From Ecdyonurus torrentis (taxonomy: Eukaryota > Arthropoda > Insecta > Ephemeroptera > Heptageniidae), in contig OX439129.1 of the NCBI GenBank assembly GCA_949318235.1, positions 62,001-126,000 of the forward strand: a stretch of 64,000 nucleotides of DNA, in the 5' to 3' direction. The position numbers were made by a program, and so were the translations under genes. The number at the start of each line of letters is the position of its first letter. Within the stretch, counting starts at the first letter, position 1. Below the pieces are notes generated by a model, which was not told the origin of the DNA, did not search any database, and saw nothing but the letters and a program-made list of their open reading frames with translations. Below, one piece after another: positions 1-13,940 of this stretch.

Positions 1-1690
1 ATGATATCTCCGAAACTAATAAAGCTACAGACTTGCGATTTGAACTTAAATTTAGGACTTACAGACTTGCAAAGAAAAGTTTATTAAACCTTAATCGCTT
101 CAATGCAAACTTTCGCAGTTATAGAGAATCTCAGTGCTTTCTCAACATAGTTTTCAGACTAAGAATACGATTTCTGATGATATCTTTGAAAATAATAAAG
201 CTACAGGCATGCGGTTTGAACTGAAATGTAGGACTAACAGACTTGCAAAAAAAAGGTAATAACACCTTAATCGCTCCAATGCAAACTTTCGCAGTTATAG
301 AAAACCTCAGTGCTTTCTCGTCGTACTTTTCAGACTGTGAATACGATTTTTGATGATATCTCCGAAACAGTACAGCTACAGGCTTGCGGTTTGATTTAAA
401 TGTAGTACTAACAGACTTGCAAAGAAAAGGTCATTACACCTTAATCGCTCAAATGCAAACTTTTGCAGTTATAGAGAATATCAGTGCTTTCTCATCGTTT
501 TTTTCAGACTGTATATACGATTTCTGATCATATCTACGAAACTAATAAAGCTACAGACTTGCGGTGTATACTTAAATGTGGGACTAACAGACTTGCATAG
601 AAAAGTTTATTACACCTTAATCGCTCCAATGCAAACTTTTGCAGTTATGGAGAATCTCAGTGCTTTCTCATCGTTCTTTTCAGAATGTAAATACGATTTT
701 TGAGGATATCTCCGAAACTAATAAAGCTACAGGCTTGTGGTTTTAACTAAAATGTAGGACTAACAGACTTGCAAAGAAAAGGTTATTTTACCTTAATCGC
801 TCCAATTTAAACTTTCGCCGTAATAGAGAATCTCAGAGCTTTCTCTACGTACTTTTCAGACTGTGAATACGATTTTTGATAATATCTCCGAAACTAATAA
901 AGCTACAGACTTGCGATTTGAACTTAAATTTAGGACTTACAGACTTGCAAAGAAAAATTAATTACACCTTAATCGCTCCAATGCAAACTTTCGCAGTTAT
1001 TGGAAATCACAGTGCAATTCTCATCGTACTTTTCAGACTGTGAATACGATTTTTGATGATTTCTTTGAAACTAAAAAAGCTACAGGTTTGCGGTTTGAAC
1101 TAAAATGTAGGACTAACAGACTTGCAAAGAAAAGGTCATTACACCTTAATCGCTCCAATGCAAACTTTTGCAGTTATAGAGAATCTCAGTGCTTTCTCAA
1201 CGTAATTTTCAGACTAAGAATACGATTTTTAAAGATATCTTTGAAACTAATAAAGCTACAGGCATGCGGTTTGAACTGAAATGTAAAACTAACAGACTTG
1301 CAATGAAAAGGTTATTACAACTTAATCGCTCCAATGCAAACTTTCGCAGTTATAGAAAACCTCAGTGCTTTCTCGTCGTACTTTTCAGACTGTGAATACG
1401 AATTTTGATGATATCTACGAAACTAGTAAAGCTACAGGCTTGCGGTTTGAACTTAAATGTAGGACTATTAGACTTGCAAAGAAAAGGTTATAACACCTTA
1501 ATCGCTACAATGCAAACTTTCGCAGTTATAGAGAATCTCAGTGCTTTCTCATAGTACTTTTTAGACTGCGAATAAGATTTTTGATGATATCTCCGAAACT
1601 AATAAAGCTACAGGCTTGCGGTTTGAACTAAAATGTAGGACTAACAGACTTGCAAAGAAAAAGGTTATTACACCTTAATCGCTCCAATGC
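1..1690 (+). repeat. Satellite A higher-order segment, copy 1
   Basis: Positions 1-237 match 4225-4461 (offset 4224). Positions 237-1690 match both 1998-3451 (offset 1761, ten monomers) and 4461 onward. Shared rare marks include GTACAGCTACAGGC followed by TTTGATTTAAATGTAGTAC, the AACGTAATTTTCAGACTAAG monomer and the AATGAAAAGGTTATTACAAC monomer. The unit begins before the window. Confidence 0.75.
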
Positions 1691-1997
1691 AAATTTTCGC
1701 AGTTATTGGAAATCTCAGTGCTTTCTCATCGTACTTTTCAGACTGTGAATACGATTTTTGATGATATCTCTGAAACTAAAAAAGCTACAGGTTTGCGGAT
1801 TGAACTAAAATGTAGGACTGCCAGACTTCCAAAGAAAAGGGTTTTTACACCTTAATCGCTACAATGCAAACTTTCGCAGTTATAGAGAATCTCAGTGCTT
1901 TCTCATCGTACTTTTTAGACTGCGAATAAGATTTTTGATGATATCATCGAAACTTATAAAGCTACAGGCTTGCGGTTTGAACTAAAATGTAGGACTA

Positions 1998-3451
1998 AGA
2001 GACTTGCAAAAAAAAGGTAATAACACCTTATTCGCTCCAATGCAAACTTTCGCAGTTATAGAAAACCTCAGTGCTTTCTCGTCGTACTTTTCAGACTGTG
2101 AATACGATTTTTGATGATATCTCCGAAACTAGTACAGCTACAGGCTTGCGGTTTGATTTAAATGTAGTACTAACAGACTTGCAAAGAAAAGGTCATTACA
2201 CCTTAATCGCTCAAATGCAAACTTTTGCAGTTATAGAGAATATCAGTGCTTTCTCATCGTTTTTTTCAGACTGTATATACGATTTCTGATCATATCTACG
2301 AAACTAATAAAGCTACAGACTTGCGGTTTGAACTAAAATGTGGGACTAACAGACTTGCATAGAAAAGTTTATTACACCTTAATCGCTCCAATGCAAACTT
2401 TCGCAGTTATAGAGAATCTCAGTGCTTTCTCATCGTTCTTTTCAGAATGTAAATACGATTTTTGATAATATCTCCGAAACTAATAAAGCTACAGGCTTGT
2501 GGTTTTAACTAAAATGTAGGACTAACAGACTTGCAAAGAAAAGGTTATTTTACCTTAATCGCTCCAATTTAAACTTTCGCCGTAATAGAGAATCTCAGAG
2601 CTTTCTCTACGTACTTTTCAGACTGTGAATACGATTTTTGATAATATCTCCGAAACTAATAAAGCTACAGACTTGCGATTTGAACTTAAATTTAGGACTT
2701 ACAGACTTGCAAAAAAAAATTAATTACACCTTAATCGCTCCAATGCAAACTTTCGCAGTTATTGGAAATCACAGTGCTTTCTCATCGTACTTTTCAGACT
2801 GTGAATACGATTTTTGATGATTTCTCTAAAACTAAAAAAGCTACAGGTTTGCGGTTTGAACTAAAAGGTAGGACTAACAGACTTGCAAAGAAAAGGTCAT
2901 TACACCTTAATCGCTCCAATGCAAACTTTTGCAGTTATAGAGATTTTCAGTGCTTTCTCAACGTAATTTTCAGACTAAGAATACGATTTTTAAAGATATC
3001 TTTGAAACTAATAAAGCTACAGGCATGCGGTTTGAACTGAAATGTAAAACTAACAGACTTGCAATGAAAAGGTTATTACAACTTAATCGCTCCAATGCAA
3101 ACTTTCGCAGTTATAGAAAACCTCAGTGCTTTCTCGTCGTACTTTTCAGACCGTGAATACGAATTTTGATGATAACTCCGAAACTAGTAAAGCTACAGGC
3201 TTGCGGTTTGAACTTAAATGTAGGACTATTAGACTTGCAAAGAAAAGGTTATAACACCTTTTTCGCTACAATGCAAACTTTCGCAGTTATAGAGAATCTC
3301 AGTGCTTTCTCATAGTACTTTTTAGACTGCGAATAAGATTTTTGATGATATCTCCGAAACTAATAAAGCTACAGGCTTGCGGTTTGAACTAAAATGTAGG
3401 ACTAACAGACTTGCAAAGAAAAAGGTTATTACACCTTAATCGCTCCAATGC
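1998..3451 (+). repeat. Satellite A higher-order segment, copy 2
   Basis: Near-identical to 237-1690 at offset 1761 and to about 4461-5690 at offset 2463 (14 monomers). The two offsets differ by 702 bp, about four monomers, so the spacing between copies has itself changed by whole monomers. Similarity to copy 1 stops near 3451, where this copy switches to a CTCTCGCAGTTCTAG variant monomer. Confidence 0.75.
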
Positions 3452-4224
3452 AAACTCTCGCAGTTCTAGAAAATCTCAGTGCTTTCTGATCGTACTTTTT
3501 AGACTGTGGATACGAATTTTGATGATATCTCCGAAACTAATAAAGCTACAGGCTTGCGGTTTGAACTAAACTGTAGGACTAACAGACTTGCAAAGAAAAA
3601 GTTATTACACCTTAATCGCTCCAATGCAAACTTTTGCAATCAAGAGAATCTCAGTGCTTTCTGATTGTACTTTTCAGACTGTGGATACGAATTTTGATAA
3701 TATCTCCGAAACTAATAAAGCTACAGGCTTGTGGTTTTAACTATAATGGAGGACTTACAGGCTTGCAAAGAAAAGGTTATTACACCTTAATCGCTCCAAT
3801 GCAAACTTTCGCGGTTAAAGAGAATCTCAGTGCTTTCTCATCGTACTTTTCAGACTGTGAATACGATTTTTGATGATATCTCCGAAACTAATAAAGCTAC
3901 AGGCTTGCGGTTTGAACTAAAATGTAGGACTAACAGACTTGCAGAGAAAAGGTTATAACACCTTAATCGCTCCATTGCAAACTTTCGCGGTTATAGAGAA
4001 TCTCAGTGCTTTATCATCGTACTTTTCAGACTGTGAATACGATTTTTGATGATATCTCCGAAACTAATAAAGCTACAGACTTGCGATTTGAACTTAAATT
4101 TAGGACTTACAGACTTGCAAAGAAAAGTTAATTACACCTTAATCGCTCCAATGCAAATTTTCGCAGTTATTGGAAATCACAGTGCTTTATCATCGTACTT
4201 TTCAGACTGTGAATACGATTTTTG

Positions 4225-5690
4225 ATGATATCTCCGAAACTAATAAAGCTACAGACTTGCGATTTGAACTTAAAATTAGGACTTACAGACTTGCAAAGAA
4301 AAGTTTATTACACCTTAATCACTTCAATGCAAACTTTCGCAGTTATAGAGAATCTCAGTGCTTTCTCAACGTAGTTTTCAGACTAAGAATACGATTTCTG
4401 ATGATATCTTTGAAACTAATAAAGCTACAGGCATGCGGTTTGAACTGAAATGTAGGACTTACAGACTTGCAAAAAAAAGGTAATAACACCTTATTCGCTC
4501 CAATGCAAACTTTCGCAGTTATAGAAAACCTCAGTGCTTTCTCGTCGTACTTTTCAGACTGTGAATACGATTTTTGATGATATCTCCGAAACTAGTACAG
4601 CTACAGGCTTGCGGTTTGATTTAAATGTAGTACTAACAGACTTGCAAAGAAAAGGTCATTACACCTTAATCGCTCAAATGCAAACTTTTGCAGTTATAGA
4701 GAATATCAGTACTTTCTCATCGTTTTTTTCAGACTGTATATACGATTTCTGATCATATCTACGAAACTAATAAAGCTACAGACTTGCGGTTTACACTAAA
4801 ATGTGGGACTAACAGACTTGCATAGAAAAGTTTATTACACCTTAATCGCTCCAATGCAAACTTTCGCAGTTATAGAGAATCTCAGTGCTTTCTCATCGTT
4901 CTTTTTAGAATGTAAATACGATTTTTGATAATATCTCCGAAACTAATAAAGCTACAGGCTTGTGGTTTTAACTAAAATGTAGGACTAACAGACTTGCAAA
5001 GAAAAGGTTATTTTACCTTAATCGCTCCAATTTAAACTTTCGCCGTAATAGAGAATCTCAGAGCTTTCTCTACGTACTTTTAAGACTGTGAATACGATTT
5101 TTTATAATATCTCCGAAACTAATAAAGCTACAGACTTGCGATTTGAACTTAAATTTAAGACTTACAGACTTGCAAAGAAAAATTAATTACACCTTAATCG
5201 CTCCAATGCAAACTTTCGCAGTTATTGGAAATCACAGTGCTTTCTCATCGTACTTTTCAGACTGTGAATACGATTTTTGATGATTTCTCTGAAACTAAAA
5301 AAGCTACAGGTTTGCGGTTTGAACTAAAATGTAGGACTAACAGACTTGCAAAGAAAAGGTCATTACACCTTAATCGCTCCAATGCAAACTTTTGCAGTTA
5401 TAGAGAATCTCAGTGCTTTCTCAACGTAATTTTCAGACTAAGAATACGATTTTTAAAGATATCTTTGAAACTAATAAAGCTACAGGCATGCGGTTTGAAC
5501 TGAAATGTAAAACTAACAGACTTGCAATGAAAAGGTTATTACAACTTAATCGCTCCAATGCAAACTTTCGCAGTTATAGAAAACCTCAGTGCTTTCTCGT
5601 CGTACTTTTCAGACTGTGAATACGAATTTTGATGATATCTCCGAATCTAGTAAACCTACAGGCTTGCGGTTTGAACTTAAATGTAGGACT
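4225..5690 (+). repeat. Satellite A higher-order segment, copy 3
   Basis: Carries the same ordered run of variant monomers as copies 1 and 2. Its first 237 bp match the window start; the rest matches both copies. It drifts away near 5640-5700, where CCGAATCTAGTAAACC replaces CCGAAACTAGTAAAGC. Confidence 0.72.
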
Positions 5691-7200
5691 AACAGACTTG
5701 CAAAAAAAAAGGTTATAACACCTTAATTGCTACAATGCAAACTTTCGCAGTTAGAGAATCTCAGTGCTTTCTCATAGTACTTTTTAGACTGTGAATAAGA
5801 TTTTTGATAATATCTCCGAAACTAATAAAGCTACAGGCTTGCGGTTTTAACTAAAATGTAGTACTAACAGACTTGCAAAGAAAAGGTTATTACACCTTAA
5901 TCGCTCCAATGCATACTTTCGCAGTTATAGAGAATCTCAGTGTTTTCTCATCGTACTTTTCAGACCGTGAATACGATTTTTGATGATATCTCCGAAACTA
6001 ATAAAGCTACAGGCTTGCGGTTTAAATTAAAATGTAGTACTAACAGACTTGCAAAGAAAAGGTTATTACACCTTAATCGCTCCACTGCAAACTTTCGCAG
6101 TTCTAGAAAATCTCAGTGCTTTCTCATCGTACTTTTCAGACCGTGAATACGATTGTTGATGATATCTCCGAAACTAATAAAGCTACAGGTTTGCGGTTTG
6201 AACTAAAATGTAGGACTAACAGACTTGCAAAGAAAAAGTTATTACACCTTAATCGCTCCAATGCAAACTTTTGCAATCAAGAGAATCTCAGTGCTTTCTG
6301 ATCGTACTTTTTAGACTGTGGATACGAATTTTGATGATATCTCCGAAACTAATAAAGCTACAGGCTTGCGGTTTGAACTTAATGTAGGACTAACAGACTT
6401 GCAAAGAAAAGGTTATTACACCTTAATCGCTCCAATGCAAACTTTTGCAGTTAAAGAAAATCTCAGTGCTTTCTGATTGTACTTTTCAGACTGTGGATAC
6501 GAATTTTAATAATATCTCCGAAACTAATAAAGCTACAGGCTTGCGGTTTGAACTAAAATGTAGGACTAACAGACTTGCAGAAAAAAGGTTATAACACCTT
6601 AATCGCTTTAATGCAAACTTTCGCAGTTATAGAGAATCTCAGTGCTATCTCAACGTAGTTTTCAGACTAAGAATACGATTTTCGATGATATATTTGAAAC
6701 TAATAAAGCTACAGGCATGCGGTTTGAACTGAAATAGAGGACTAAAAGACTTGCAAAGAAAAGGTTATTACACCTTAATCGCTCCAATGCAAACTTTCGC
6801 GGTTATAGAGAATCTCAGTGCTTTATCATCGTACTTTTCAGACTGTGAATACGATTTTTAATGATATATCCGAAACTAATAAAGCTACAGACTTGCGATT
6901 TGAACTTAAATTTAGGACCTTCAGACTTGCAAAGAAAAGTTAATTACACCTTAATCGCTCCAATGCAAATTTTCGCAGTTATTGGAAATCACAGTGCTTT
7001 CTCATCGTACTTTTCAGACTGTGAATACGATTTTTGATGATATCTCTGAAACTAAAAAAGCTACAGGTTTGCGGATTGAACTAAAATGTAGGACTAACAG
7101 ACTTCCAAAGAAAAGGGTTTTTACACCTTAATCGCTACAATGCAAACTTTCGCAGTTATAGAGAATCTCAGTGCTTTCTCATCGTACTTTTTAGACTGCG
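5690..7200 (+). repeat. Satellite A long-range duplicated segment (pairs with 9384-11070)
   Basis: The variant run containing TCAGTGTTTTCTCATCG, CGATTGTTGATGATATC and TGCTATCTCAACG recurs downstream. The first part pairs at offset 3694 (5941 with 9635). The second pairs at offset 3872, exactly 22 monomers (6641 with 10513). The change of offset is one monomer gained or lost between the copies. Confidence 0.65.
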
Positions 7201-7671
7201 AATAAGATTTTTGATGATATATCCGAAACTAATAAAGCTACAGACTTGCGATTTGAACTTAAATTTAGGACCTTCAGACTTGCAAAGAAAAGTTAATTAC
7301 ACCTTAATCGCTCCAATGCAAATTTTCGCAGTTATTGGAAATCACAGTGCTTTCTCATCGTACTTTTCAGACTGTGAATACGAATTTTGATGATATCTCC
7401 GAATCTAGTAAAGCTACAGGCTTGCGGTTTGAACTTAAATGTAGGACTATTAGACTTGCAAAGAAAAGGTTATAACACCTTTTTCGCTACAATGCAAACT
7501 TTCGCAGTTATAGAGAATCTCAGTGCTTTCTCATAGTACTTTTTAGACTGCGAATAAGATTTTTAATGATATCTCCGAAACTAATAAAGCTACAGGCTTG
7601 CGGTTTGAACTAAAATGTAGGACTAACAGACTTGCAAAGAAAAAGGTTATTACACCTTAATCGCTCCAATG

Positions 7672-8790
7672 CAAACTCTCGCAGTTCTAGAAAATCTCAG
7701 TGCTTTCTGATCGTACTTTTTAGACTGTGGATACGAATTTTTAATGATATCTCCGAAACTAATAAAGCTACAGGCTTGCGGTTTGAACTAAAATGTAGGA
7801 CTAACAGACTTGCAAAGAAAAAGTTATTACACCTTAATCGCTTCAATGCAAACTTTCGCAGTTATAGAGAATCTCAGTGCTTTCTGATTGTACTTTTCAG
7901 ACTGTGGATACGAATTTTGATAATATCTCCGAAACTAATAAAGCTACAGGCTTGTGGTTTTAACTATAATGTAGGACTTACAGGCTTGCAAAGAAAAGGT
8001 TATTACACCTTAATCGCTCCAATGCAAACTTTCGCGGTTATAGAGAATCTCAGTGCTTTCTCATCGTACTTTTCAGACTGTGAATACGATTTTTGATGAT
8101 ATCTCCGAAACTAATAAAGCTACAGGCTTGCGGTTTGAACTAAAATGTAGGACTAACAGACTTGCAGAGAAAAGGTTATGACACCTTAATCGCTCCATTG
8201 CAAACTTTCGCGGTTATAGAGAATCTCAGTGCTTTATCATCGTACTTTTCAGACTGTGAATACGATTTTTGATGATATCTCCGAAACTAATAAAGCTACA
8301 GACTTGCGATTTGAACTTAAATTTAGGACTTACAGACTTGCAAAGAAAAGTTAATTACACCTTAATAGCTCCAATGCAAACTCTCGCAGTTCTAGAAAAT
8401 CTTAGTGCTTTCTGATCGTACTTTTTAGACTGTGGATACGAATTTTGATGATATCTCCGAAACTAATAAAGCTACAGGCTTGCGGTTTGAACTAAAATGT
8501 AGGACTAACAGACTTGCAAAGAAAAAGTTATTACACCTTAATCGCTTCAATGCAAACTTTCGCAGTTATAGAGAATCTCAGTGCTTTCTGATTGTACTTT
8601 TCAGACTGTGGATACGAATTTTGATAATATCTCCGAAACTAATAAAGCTACAGGCTTGTGGTTTTAACTATAATGTAGGACTTACAGGCTTGCAAAGAAA
8701 AGGTTATTACACCTTAATCGCTCCAATGCAAACTTTCGCGGTTATAGAGAATCTCAGTGCTTTCTCATCGTACTTTTTAGACTGTGAATA
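7672..8790 (+). repeat. Tandem duplication of a four-monomer block (705 bp) in satellite A
   Basis: The rare mark CAAACTCTCGCAGTTCTAG occurs at 7672 and 8377, 705 bp apart. It is followed in both by the GTGGATACGAATTT, GTGGTTTTAACTATAATG and TTACAGGCTTGCAAAG variants in the same order. An earlier relative starts at 3451 (offset 4221 to the first copy). The second copy is interrupted near 8790 by a different variant monomer. Confidence 0.7.
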
Positions 8791-9383
8791 CGAATTTTGA
8801 TGATATCTCTGAAACTAAAAAAGCTACAGGTTTGCGGATTGAACTAAAATGTAGGACTGCCAGACTTCCAAAGAAAAGGTTTTTTACACCTTAATCGCTA
8901 CAATGCAAACTTTCGCAGTTATAGAGAATCTCAGTGCTTTCTCATCGTACTTTTTAGACTGCGAATAAGATTTTTGATGATATCTCCGAAACTAATAAAG
9001 CTACAGGCTTGCGGTTTGAACTAAAATGTAGGACTAAGAGACTTGCAAAGAAAAGTTTATTACACCTTAATCGCTTCAATGCAAACTTTCGCAGTTATAG
9101 AGAATCTCAGTGCTTTCTTAACGTAGTTTTCAGACTAAGAATACGATTTCTGATGATATCTTTGAAACTAATAAAGCTACAGGCATGCGGTTTGAACTGA
9201 AATGTAGGACTAACAGACTTGCAAAAAAAAGGTAACAACACCTTATTCGCTCCAATGCAAACTTTCGCAGTTATAGAAAACCTCAGTGCTTTTCGTCGTA
9301 CTTTTCAGACTGTGAATACGATTTTTGATGATATCTCCGAAACTAGTACAGCTACAGGCTTGCGGTTTGAACTTAAATGTAGG

Positions 9384-11070
9384 ACTAACAGACTTGCAAA
9401 AAAAGGTTATAACACCTTAATCGCTACAATGCAAACTTTCGCAGTTAGAGAATCTCAGTGCTTTCTCATAGTACTTTTTAGACTGTGAATAAGATTTTTG
9501 ATTATATCTCCGAAACTAATAAAGCTACAGGCTTGCGGTTTAAACTAAAATGTAGTACTAACAGACTTGCAAAGAAAAGGTTATTACACCTTAATCGCTC
9601 CAATGCATACTTTCGCAGTTATAGAGAATCTCAGTGTTTTCTCATCGTACTTTTCAGACCGTGAATACGATTTTTGATGATATCTCCGAAACTAATAAAG
9701 CTACAGGCTTGCGGTTTAAACTAAAATGTAGTACTAACAGACTTGCAAAGAAAAGGTAATTACACCTTAATCGCTCCACTGCAAACTTTCGCAGTTCTAG
9801 AAAATCTCAGTGCTTTCTCATCGTACTTTTCAGACCGTGAATACGATTGTTGATGATATCTCCGAAACTAATAAAGCTACAGGTTTGCGGTTTGAACTAA
9901 AATGTAGGACTAACAGACTTGCAAAGAAAAAGGTTATTACACCTTAATCGCTGCAATGCAAACTTTCGCAGTTCTAGAAAATCTCAGTGCTTTCTGATCG
10001 TACTTTTTAGACTGTGGATACGAATTTTGATGATATCTCCGAAACTAATAAAGCTACAGGCTTGCGGTTTGAACTAAATGTAGGACTAACAGACTTGCAA
10101 AGAAAAGGTTATTACACCTTAATCGCTCCAATGCAAACTTTTGCAGTTATAGAAAATCTCAGTGCTTTCTGATTGTACTTTTCAGACTGTGGATACGAAT
10201 TTTGATGATATCTCCGAAACTAATAAAGCTACAGGCTTGTGGTTTTAACTATAATGTAGGACTAACAGGCTTGCAAAGAAAAGGTTATTACACCTTAATC
10301 GCTCCAATGCAAACTTTCGCGGCTATAGAGAATCTCAGTGCTTTCTCATCGTACTTTTCAGACTGTGAATACGATTTTTGATGATATCTCCGAAACTAAT
10401 AAAGCTACAGGCTTGCGGTTTGAACTAAAATGTAGGACTAACAGACTTGCAGAAAAAAGGTTATAACACCTTAATCGCTTTAATGCAAACTTTCGCAGTT
10501 ATAGAGAATCTCAGTGCTATCTCAACGTAGTTTTCAGACTAAGAATACGATTTTCGATGATATATTTGAAACTAATAAAGCTACAGGCATGCGGTTTGAA
10601 CTGAAATACAGGACTAAAAGACTTGCAAAGAAAAGGTTATTACACCTTAATCGCTCCAATGCAAACTTTCGCGGTTATAGAGAATCTCAGTGCTTTATCA
10701 TCGTACTTTTCAGACTGTGAATACGATTTTTGATGATATATCCGAAACTAATAAAGCTACAGACTTGCGATTTGAACTTAAATTTAGGACCTTCAGACTT
10801 GCAAAGAAAAGTTAATTACACCTTAATCGCTCCAATGCAAATTTTCGCAGTTATTGGAAATCACAGTGCTTTCTCATCGTACTTTTCAGACTGTGAATAC
10901 GATTTTTGATGATATCTCTGAAACTAAAAAAGCTACAGGTTTGCGGATTGAACTAAAATGTAGGACTAACAGACTTCCAAAGAAAAGGGTTTTTACACCT
11001 TAATCGCTACAATGCAAACTTTCGCAGTTATAGAGAATCTCAGTGCTTTCTTATCGTACTTTTTAGACTG
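9384..11070 (+). repeat. Satellite A long-range duplicated segment (pairs with 5690-7200)
   Basis: Second copy of the variant run described at 5690-7200, with one extra monomer between its two matching halves. The two copies lie about 3.7-3.9 kb apart, with different monomers between them, so this is not a simple adjacent tandem duplication. Confidence 0.65.
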
Positions 11071-12480
11071 CGAATAAGATTTTTGATGGTATCATTGAAA
11101 CTTATAAAGCTACAGGCTTGCGGTTTGAACTAAAATGTAGGACTAAGAGAATTGCAAAGAAAAGGTTATTACACCTTAATCGCTTCAATGCAAACTTTCG
11201 CAGTTATAGAGAATCTCAGTGCTTTCTCAACGTAGTTTTCAGACTAAAAATACGATTTCTGATGATATCTTGAAACTAATAAAGCTACAAGCATGCGGTT
11301 TGAACTGAAATGTAGGACTAACAGAATTGCAAAGAAAAGGTATTAACACCTTATTCGCTCCAATGCAAACTTTCGCAGTTATAGAAAACCTCAGTGCTTT
11401 CTCGTCGTACTTTTCAGACTGAGAATACGATTTTTGATGATATATCCAAAACTAGTAAAGCTACAGGCTTGCGGTTTGAACCTTAATGTATGACTAACAG
11501 ACTTGCAAAGAAAAGGTTATAACAATTTAATCGCTACAATGCAAACTTTCGCAGTTAGAGAATCTCAGTGCTTTCTCATAGTACTTTTTAGACTGCGAAT
11601 AAGATTTTTGATTATATCTCTGAAACTAATAAAGCTACAGGCTTGAGGTTTAAACTAAAATGTAGTACTAACAGACTTGCATAGAAAAGTCTATTACACA
11701 TTAATCGCTCCAATGGAAACTTACGCAGTTATAGAAAACCTCAGTGCTTTCTCTACGTACTTTTCAGACTGTGAATACGATTTTTGATAATATCTCCGAA
11801 ACTAATAAAGCTACAGACTTGCGATTTAAACTTAAATTTAGGACTTACAGACTTGCAAAGAAAAATTAATTACACCTTAATCGCTCCAATGCAAACTTTC
11901 GCAGTTATTGGAAATCACAGTGCTTTCTCATCGTACTTTTCAGACTGTGTATACGATTTTTGATGATTTCTCTGAAACTATAAAAGCTACAGGTTTGCGG
12001 TTTGAACTAAAATGTAGGACTAACAGACTTGCAAAGAAAAGAACATTACACCTTAATCGCTCTAATGCAAACTTTTGCAGTTATTGGAAATCTCAGTGCT
12101 TTCTCAACGTAATTTTCAGACTAAGAATACGATTTTTAAAGATATCTTTGAAACTAATAAAGCTACAGGCATGCGGTTTGAACTGAAATGTAAAACTAAC
12201 AGACTTGCAATGAAAAGGTTATTACAACTTAATCGCTCCAATGCAAACTTTCGCAGTTATAGAAAACCTCAGTGCTTTCTCGTCGTACTTTTCAGACTGT
12301 GAATACGAATTTTGATGATATCTCCGAAAATAGTAAAGCTACAGGCTTGCGGTTTGAACTAAAATGTAGGACTAACAGACTTGCAAAGAAAAGGTTATTA
12401 CACCTTAATCGCTCCAATGCAAACTTTCGCGGTTATAGAGAATCTCAGTGCTTTCTCATCGTACTTTTTAGACTGTGAAT
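10900..12480 (+). repeat. Satellite A 1581-bp higher-order unit, copy 1
   Basis: Nine monomers that repeat immediately downstream at offset 1581. Distinctive shared marks are GAAACTTATAAAGCTACAGG, AAGAGAATTGCAAAG, ATATATCCAAAACTAG, CTTGAGGTTTAAAC and the GAACATTACACC monomer. The last monomer (from about 12360) differs from the corresponding part of copy 2. Confidence 0.75.
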
Positions 12481-13940
12481 ACGATTTTTGATGATATCTC
12501 TGAAACTAAAAAAGCTACAGGTTTGCGGATTGAACTAAAATGTAGGACTGCCAGACTTCCAAAGAAAAGGGTTTTTACACCTTAATCGCTACAATGCAAA
12601 CTTTCGCAGTTATAGAGAATCTCAGTGCTTTCTCATCGTACTTTTAGACTGCGAATAAGATTTTTGATGATATCATCGAAACTTATAAAGCTACAGGCTT
12701 GCGGTTTGAACTAAAATGTAGGACTAAGAGAATTGCAAAGAAAAGGTTATTACACCTTAATCGCTTCAATGCAAACTTTCGCAGTTATAGAGAATCTCAG
12801 TGCTTTCTCAACTTAGTTTTCAGACTAAAAATACGATTTCTGATGATATCTTGAAACTAATAAAGCTACAGGCATGCGGTTTGAACTGAAATGTAGGACT
12901 AACAGAATTGCAAAGAAAAGGTAATAACACCTTATTCGCTCCAATGCAAACTTTCGCAGTTATAGAAAACCTCAGTGCTTTCTCGTCGTACTTTTCAGAC
13001 TGTGAATACGATTTTTGATGATATATCCAAAACTAGTAAAGCTACAGGCTTGCGGTTTGAACCTTAATGTATGACTAACAGACTTGCAAAGAAAAGGTTA
13101 TAACAATTTAATCGCTACAATGCAAACTTTCGCAGTTAGAGAATCTCAGTGCTTTCTCATAGTACTTTTTAGACTGCGAATAAGATTTTTGATTATATCT
13201 CTGAAACTAATAAAGCTACAGGCTTGAGGTTTAAACTAAAATGTAGTACTAACAGACTTGCATAGAAAAGTCTATTACACATTAATCGCTCCAATGGAAA
13301 CTTACGCAGTTATAGAAAACCTCAGTGCTTTCTCTACGTACTTTTCAGACTGTGAATACGATTTTTGATAATATCTCCGAAACTAATAAAGCTACAGACA
13401 TGCGATTTAAACTTAAATTTAGGACTTACAGACTTGCAAAGAAAAATTAATTACACCTTAATCGCTCCAATGCAAACTTTCGCAGTTATTGGAAATCACA
13501 GTGCTTTCTCATCGTACTTTTCAGACTGTGTATACGATTTTTGATGATTTCTCTGAAACTATAAAAGCTACAGGTTTGCGGTTTGAACTAAAATGTAGGA
13601 CTAACAGACTTGCAAAGAAAAGAACATTACACCTTAATCGCTCTAATGCAAACTTTTGCAGTTATTGGAAATCTCAGTGCTTTCTCAACGTAATTTTCAG
13701 ACTAAGAATACGATTTTTAAAGATATCTTTGAAACTAATAAAGCTACAGGCATGCGGTTTGAACTGAAATGTAAAACTAACAGACTTGCAATGAAAAGGT
13801 TATTACAACTTAATCGCTCCAATGCAAACTTTCGCAGTTATAGAAAACCTCAGTGCTTTCTTGTCGTACTTTTCAGACTGTGAATACGAATTTTGATGAT
13901 ATCTCCGAAAATAGTAAAGCTACAGGCTTGCGGTTTGAAC
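12481..13940 (+). repeat. Satellite A 1581-bp higher-order unit, copy 2
   Basis: Follows copy 1 head-to-tail with the same ordered variants. A third, partial relative continues at about 14640-15700: the GAACATTACACC block recurs 1762 bp after the copy 2 version, that is ten rather than nine monomers on. Confidence 0.72.
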